Positions 60,688 to 64,000 of a stretch of DNA of 64,000 nt are shown piece after piece (the stretch's first letter is position 1; each line of letters starts with the position of its first letter). The stretch covers positions 434,001 through 498,000 of the forward strand of contig JASISA010000040.1 in assembly GCA_031771865.1 (NCBI GenBank). Direction: 5' to 3'. The translations under genes and the position numbers were made by a program. The notes beneath the pieces are model-generated. The model saw only the letters and a program-made list of their open reading frames with translations. It did not search any database and was not told the origin of the DNA. The DNA comes from Nothophaeocryptopus gaeumannii (lineage: Eukaryota; Ascomycota; Dothideomycetes; Mycosphaerellales; Mycosphaerellaceae).

Positions 60688-62439
60688 GATGGGTGAATGG
60701 TCGGATCGTGATAAGATCCTTTACCTCCAGATAAAAGAGTCTTTATGTAAGAGTGAGGCTCGCTCCCTCAGTGGGAGTTCCGCCGAAAGGTCTTCTGGGC
60801 CGACTGAACGCTAAGTTGTGCCACCCGGAAATGCAGTAGTCGCGGGCGGCAGGATCTGGGATGTTCTAGATGGAAAGATAGGTCATTGGTCGGGCGACCC
60901 ATGTCGGTTGGACGAGTTTTGCCAGGACTTCCCGATTGCGAAGAATCACGCCAGCTCCAAAAGCAAATTGAATGTCTCGTGGAATGCGATGGACAGTTGA
61001 TCGCTCTGCTCGCGGGCAAAGGAAGCGACGTAGCAAAGTGGTGTAGGTATGGTGTTATCCTCCAGGCTCAGTTTGATGGTCGACTGTGATGCCCAGTCAC
61101 CTGCCGTGGCTTCCGCGTGTTACTGAAGTCAGTTCCGGCCTCAACTTCAATGCACGTGGACCGCGAACTGGAGGCGTTTTGGTTGAAGGATTTGGGGATG
61201 GATGCAAAGATTCTCACCCGGCAGCAAAAATGGTCGTCCTCATTGCGCAGAGAGCGGGTCCGTGATGGTGCGGCTGCGTACAATGGGAGTTGGATGTGTG
61301 AAAGAAGGGGTTAGCCTCGAAGCACGCAATGCGGACCATCGTGCTTGATTCGCCTGGTCGGCAGATCGCTCAACCCTCTCGCGTGCGCCAAGATGTCGTG
61401 AGGCCGTTTGAAGGCTCCCTCAAACCCAATGCTGAACGAGTAGAAGACGTGATCGAGCCGGCCTCTTGGTATACATTTCGCGAAAGCGGCCGAGCAACGC
61501 CGTAGATGCTTCGATGCATGCACGAGATGAAAGTCGGTCGTGGGGGGGAAGGGGGCCTTGTCTTGCAGGCCCAGGCCGGAGAAGCATCAAAGTGAAAAGC
61601 AAAGGCCGCAAAGCTTGGACAAGCTCCCTTTGTTCAGCCGCGCCGGGGCCTTGGAATGGGTGGCGGGTTCTTTATGTTCTTTGCACATGAACACGCTTCA
61701 CCATGGTATAGAGGAGGACGAGCTGTCGTTGGAATGAAGCTGCATCTTGCCGACAGCCCGGAACGCCTCAAGCGCCACGCAACCCCATTCACGCGGCTTC
61801 TTCACACAAAAGCGCCGCGAGTACGCTGTGATGACCATGCGGTATTTCTATCGCAAGCCACGCCGTGGGAAGAGACCGCACACACACATATTCTGAGCAT
61901 TCTGACCACCGTCGCAGAGCCTAAGTTATATGCGCGCATCGCCGCCTCAAACGAGATGCGAAGTTCACTGCGAAGCCACGACAACAGAATGCTAGGCATC
62001 AGCCCACGACCTCGTTGTAGCATGGGAGATGATGCCTGTTGTCATGACAGTTGCTTCCGGAGTACCAACGGCACGAATGTGAGTGCAATGTTGACGAAGC
62101 CGTCGTCAGTTGGTTTACCGTTGTGTGTGTCCCGATCAAACAACAGAAGGCGTGAAGTCGGAGGCGGAAGAGGAAGAGGCTCGTCGCGAAAAGGCTTGGC
62201 GTCGACAAAACTGACATGACTGTGGCTCAAGCTCCACCAAACGCGTCGTTTCGCATCTCAGAGGCGCGACCACACCACCATTACCAATGTTTCACTTTCT
62301 TCTTTCAACAGTTCGACCGCATACGCAACGACGACGACGCGTACCAATAGCGACATCACGTACTGACCACGCCGTCCGAGCATAGAGCTACTGTGTCCAC
62401 GCGGCAGTGTCATAGAGCCATCGAAGGATTCTCAGCTTC
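60688..62439. other. Long divergent intergenic region between sulfate permease and BUB2
   Basis: About 1.75 kb. The largest ORF (61656-62219 plus, 187 codons) has Arg/Ser/Gly-rich, non-conserved-looking sequence and I do not call it. Promoters of both flanking genes must lie here. Confidence 0.45.
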
Positions 62440-63518
62440 ATGATTCATCCCAACATGACCCACCTGGACGCCTTCCTGCAAAAGGGGCCTGCCAACGGCG
62501 ACCACATAGCCGGACTTGAAGAATTGCGCCGCGTCATACTGCTGGATGGCATTCCCGCGAACAACGATGGCATGTCGGAACTGCGCATCTATGTTTGGCT
62601 GATCCTTCTCAATGCGCCACCGTTAGAGACCAAGAGGTATCTGGATCTAGTAAAGCAAGGAGCATCACCAGCCTACACCAAGATCAGGAATGATACCTTT
62701 CGAACCCTCACCACAGATCCCTTGTTCCGGCGACGCGTGACAGAGAACAGCCTCACACGAGTGCTGAATGCTATCGCATGGAAGCTTCACGAATTGGATG
62801 AAGCTCGAGTGAAAGGATGGATGTCACCACCCACGCTCGGTGTGCCCAAGAGTCTGGATGGGAGCGACAACGTCTTTCACTCTCCTGGCTCCGTCAGTAC
62901 GAGAGCAACCGGACCTGAAGAATCTGACGCCGGAGACGCCACTACCGCTCACATTGGCTATGTCCAGGGTATGAACGTCCTGGCAGCTCCGTTCTTGTAT
63001 GCGGCGCGGAGCGAGGCCGAAGCTTTCGCTGCCTTTGATCGTTGCATCGCAGAAGAATGCCCCGGATACGTGCGGGGCAGTATGGACGGCGTACACAGAG
63101 GTCTGGCACTGGTCGACCAAATCCTAGCAGTCGTCGACCCTAAGCTGGCTTCGCACATGCTATCGAAAGGTATGAAGGCTGAGATCTATGCCTTCCCCAG
63201 TGTCTTAACTCTCTGCGCCTGTACGCCACCTTTGCCCGAAGTCCTGCACTTGTGGGACTTTCTCTTCGCCTATGGACCGCACCTCAATCTGCTGTGCATC
63301 GTTTCGCAACTCGTGCTGGTACGGGACTCTCTCTTGAACAGTTCGTCGTGAGTACCGCGCCGCCTCTCGAACCGCCGATCTGCGTAGCTAACATCGATCC
63401 CAGACCAAAGCCAGACTTCAAACCCTTGCGGGCTAGAAAAATTATAGACTACACTGTCAACTTTGCGCGCAAGATCCCGGACGACCTTTACGAACAAATG
63501 CTTGTCCACGCGAAATGA
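62440..63518 (+). CDS. BUB2: Bub2-like TBC-domain GTPase-activating protein (mitotic exit/septation checkpoint)
   Basis: Exon 1 62440-63347, exon 2 63404-63518, with a 56-nt intron (GTGAGT, GCTAAC branch, CCCAG); product 340 residues (yeast Bub2 306). TBC features: IRNDTFRT with the catalytic Arg finger, GYVQGMN with the Gln finger, and the Bub2-specific MKAEIYAFPSVLTLCACTPPLPEVLHLWDFLFAYGPHLN block. An insert of about 50 residues (VKGWMSPPTLG to DATTAHIG) lies between the two fingers. With Bfa1/Byr4 it would form the GAP for the Tem1/Spg1 GTPase at the spindle pole body, holding back mitotic exit and septation. A second ATG at 62455 is possible. Confidence 0.93.
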
Positions 63519-63602
63519 GTATACTAGCTCCCAAGGACTGACTTACGGCTATGTGCGGCTCGCTCCTGGACACGACACGCACCGGCCTAGGATCAGCAGA
63601 AC

Positions 63603-64000
63603 ATGCTCCCGGAGCATCGGGCTCGGAAGTTTTTCGTGGCGCTGTTTGCGAAGTGTGCCAATTTGAGCAGCGTGACTACCACTGTGGAGCAGAAAGAGCA
63701 CCCTCACACATGACGAAGCGTCAAGGCCTTTCGTACAATGGGCATTGGGGCCGTTAACAATCTTCTATCCCGCCGCCCTGGCGTCAGACCACTGAATGAT
63801 GTGGCTACAGCGACTGCTAAGGTCGCCAAGAAGATCAAAAGCCTCTAAATTGAACCGCTTTCATACCAGCCCTTCGCCCAGCATGACGAAAAGACGATGT
63901 CTGTGATCTACGACTTCTTCGGCAACCTTCGAGAGCTCCACATTGGACTGGAAGACAAGAACGTTCTGCGGGATGAGCCAAGAGATGAAGGCGAGACTGA
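63603..64000 (+). pseudogene. Broken ORF at the right edge, identity unknown
   Basis: From ATG 63603 one frame reads protein-like (EHRARKFFVALFAKCANLSSV) to TGA at 63711-63713, continues RSVKAFRTMGIGAVNNLLSRRPGVRPLNDVATATAKVAKK to TAA at 63846-63848, then IEPLSYQPFAQHDEKTMSVIYDFFGNLRELHIGLEDKNVL to the window end with no further stop. Stops at CGA- and CAA-compatible positions again suggest C-to-T decay. No splice sites remove them convincingly. The family is not recognised, and the gene runs out of the window. Confidence 0.4.

Noticed and set aside
61656..62219. 187-codon plus ORF upstream of BUB2
   Set aside because: Composition changes along its length and no motif, signal peptide or splice support; probably chance in a GC-rich intergenic region.
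1..64000. CRISPR arrays, tRNA or rRNA genes, intact transposons
   Set aside because: No regularly spaced repeats, no recognisable T-loop/anticodon arrangement and no transposase, integrase or reverse-transcriptase motifs were seen by eye; a tRNA scan would be decisive.

Overview
The window is nuclear DNA of a filamentous ascomycete, most likely a dothideomycete. Genes lie densely on both strands. Introns are short (about 46-73 nt), with GTRNGT-type donors, CTRAC-like branch points and YAG acceptors. The repertoire is typical of that class: Zn2Cys6 regulators, a HET-domain remnant, a CmcJ/NvfI-type oxygenase, GPI-anchored and small secreted proteins, MFS and SulP transporters, plus housekeeping genes with clear yeast counterparts (RAD4/XPC, ATG22, BUB2, a cyclophilin). 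I found no tRNA, rRNA, CRISPR array or intact transposon by eye.

Layout. 0-9.6 kb: the 3' part of a Zn2Cys6 regulator, a protein with a duplicated C2H2-like module, an MFS transporter reduced by internal deletion, an intact MDR reductase, a HET pseudogene and a wax-synthase-like MBOAT. 9.8-24.5 kb: RAD4, a pseudogene with four in-frame stops, a metallo-beta-lactamase-fold hydrolase, an acidic conserved protein with a small downstream ORF, two signal-peptide ORFs overlapping by ATGA, ATG22, a CmcJ-like oxygenase, a P-loop kinase and a GPI-type surface protein. 24.5-41.6 kb: an accessory, catabolism-like segment with a 2-hydroxyacid dehydrogenase, a broken SDR, a VAO-type FAD oxidase without a usable ATG, two secreted-type proteins of unknown function, then a compact group of SnoaL-like protein, AhpD/CMD-like protein, intradiol (hydroxyquinol-type) dioxygenase, a broken MDR dehydrogenase and a frameshifted Zn2Cys6 regulator. 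43-64 kb: mainly intact conserved genes (RS cyclophilin, GDSL esterase, P450, membrane-anchored RlpA-like protein, disordered proteins, SulP sulfate permease, BUB2) and a broken ORF at the right edge.

How the genes fit together. The dioxygenase group looks like a ring-cleavage pathway for a hydroxylated aromatic with its own regulator. Its ring-cleavage dioxygenase, CMD-like and SnoaL-like genes read as intact, whereas the dehydrogenase and the regulator are broken. The main theme of the window is this contrast: conserved genes are intact, while many accessory genes carry single nonsense codons (mostly TAG/TAA/TGA that one C-to-T or G-to-A change could produce) or one-base frameshifts. Repeat-induced point mutation is one possible cause of the nonsense codons. 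Several frameshifts sit in short homopolymers, so assembly error must be excluded for those. Exon joins were built by eye from splice signals and checked by total length modulo 3. No similarity search was run.
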